A stretch of 6,931 bases of DNA from contig CANSLE010000128.1 in assembly GCA_947647645.1 (NCBI GenBank), forward strand, positions 1 through 6,931. The letters run 5' to 3'. Each line of letters starts with the position of its first letter. The stretch's first letter is position 1. The notes under the pieces were generated by a model. The model was not told the DNA's origin and did no database searches. It saw nothing but the letters and a program-made list of their open reading frames with translations. This document shows, piece after piece, positions 6,612 to 6,931 of the stretch. The position numbers and the translations under genes are program-made. This DNA is from an uncultured Microbacterium sp. Its GTDB lineage: Bacteria > Actinomycetota > Actinomycetes > Actinomycetales > Microbacteriaceae.

Positions 6612-6931
6612 TCAGGCGTGGGTGGGCGTGGTCACCGAGCCCGCATCCCGATAGACGGGCGCGAGCAGATGGATGCCGGCGGGACGGCGGGGGTCGTCGA
6701 TGCGCGCGAGCGCGAGGTCGACCGCCAGATCGCACGAGGCCTCCGGGATGAGCGGGATCGTGTCGATCTGCACGGGCAGCTTCGTCGTGTCGAAAGAGGC
6801 GGCGATGGAGATCACCGAGATGTCGGAGCCCACCCGCAGCCCGCGCCGGTCGAGCTCGGCGAGAGCGAGGGCGTGCATGTCGTCGACGCCGTGCAGCAGC
6901 AGTGCGCTCGCCCCGGCGGCGAGGGCCTCCC
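6612..6931 (-). CDS. LacI-family transcriptional regulator, C-terminal part (5' end off the right edge)
   Basis: The visible 105 residues are the end of the periplasmic-binding-protein-like effector domain of a LacI/GalR regulator: ALLLHGVDDMHALALAELDR, then GLRVGSDISVISI (the usual G..VP.DISV.G. strand), VQIDTIPL where the family normally has a T.V..P motif, and a closing HLLAPVYRDAGSVTTP that corresponds to the common L.P.LV.R.ST end. The DNA-binding helix-turn-helix lies outside the window, so its operator cannot be predicted from the protein. An internal ATG at 6878 is not a real start because the homology continues upstream of it to the edge. It points the same way as the sugar operon, with 116 bases between; the two palindromes in that gap make it the probable local repressor, relieved by an imported sugar. 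The inducer is not known. Confidence 0.9.
   Translation of the reverse strand, partial: EALAAGASALLLHGVDDMHALALAELDRRGLRVGSDISVISIAASFDTTKLPVQIDTIPLIPEASCDLAVDLALARIDDPRRPAGIHLLAPVYRDAGSVTTPTHA

Noticed and set aside
6608..6635. A possible promoter: GTGACC, 16 bases, then GATACC on the minus strand, ending just at the LacI-type stop codon.
   Set aside because: Only 4 of 6 and 3 of 6 matches to the sigma-70 consensus. The location would place both palindromes just after the start site, which is attractive, but the match is too weak to call.
4124..6654. Long plus-strand open frames opposite the permeases and binding protein.
   Set aside because: Charged low-complexity translations (runs of D, H, R, E) with no family resemblance; they are shadows of the minus-strand genes.

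Overview
The window is very GC-rich, with coding sequence on the minus strand and strongly G/C-biased third codon positions. Together with a lipoprotein-anchored sugar importer, a LacI-type regulator and a DUF559 protein of the actinobacterial type, this points to an actinobacterium. Microbacteriaceae, for example Microbacterium, is my best guess; it is an inference from style, not from a marker gene.

All supported genes lie on the minus strand, so transcription runs from high to low coordinates. From right to left: (1) the C-terminal part of a LacI-family repressor, cut by the right edge (6931-6612); (2) a 116-base control region holding two LacI-type palindromes, a small hairpin and a strong ribosome binding site; (3) a lipoprotein sugar-binding protein (6495-5179); (4) a 68-base gap holding a strong hairpin; (5) two CUT1-type permeases (5110-4148 and 4148-3255); (6) a GH31 alpha-xylosidase closely resembling E. 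coli YicI (3255-1021), joined to the permease by a one-base stop/start overlap; (7) a 223-base intergenic stretch with a perfect 16-bp stem and an extra copy of one arm; (8) an unrelated DUF559 nuclease-like protein running off the left edge (797-1).

Genes 1 to 6 read as one regulated locus for taking up and cutting alpha-xylose-containing oligosaccharides, such as fragments of xyloglucan or isoprimeverose. The binding protein captures the sugar outside the membrane, the two permeases move it in, and the cytoplasmic alpha-xylosidase removes xylose. The locus has no ATP-binding subunit inside the window, so the importer probably borrows a shared MsiK-like ATPase encoded elsewhere. The LacI-type protein is the likely local repressor, acting at the two palindromes.

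I see no CRISPR array, mobile element, tRNA, rRNA or clear sign of a wholly new system. The points most worth a second look are at DNA level: a 7-mer (GGATGCC/GGCATCC) present 13 times in all coding frames and in intergenic DNA, the three-arm repeat after the operon, and the hairpin between binding protein and permeases.
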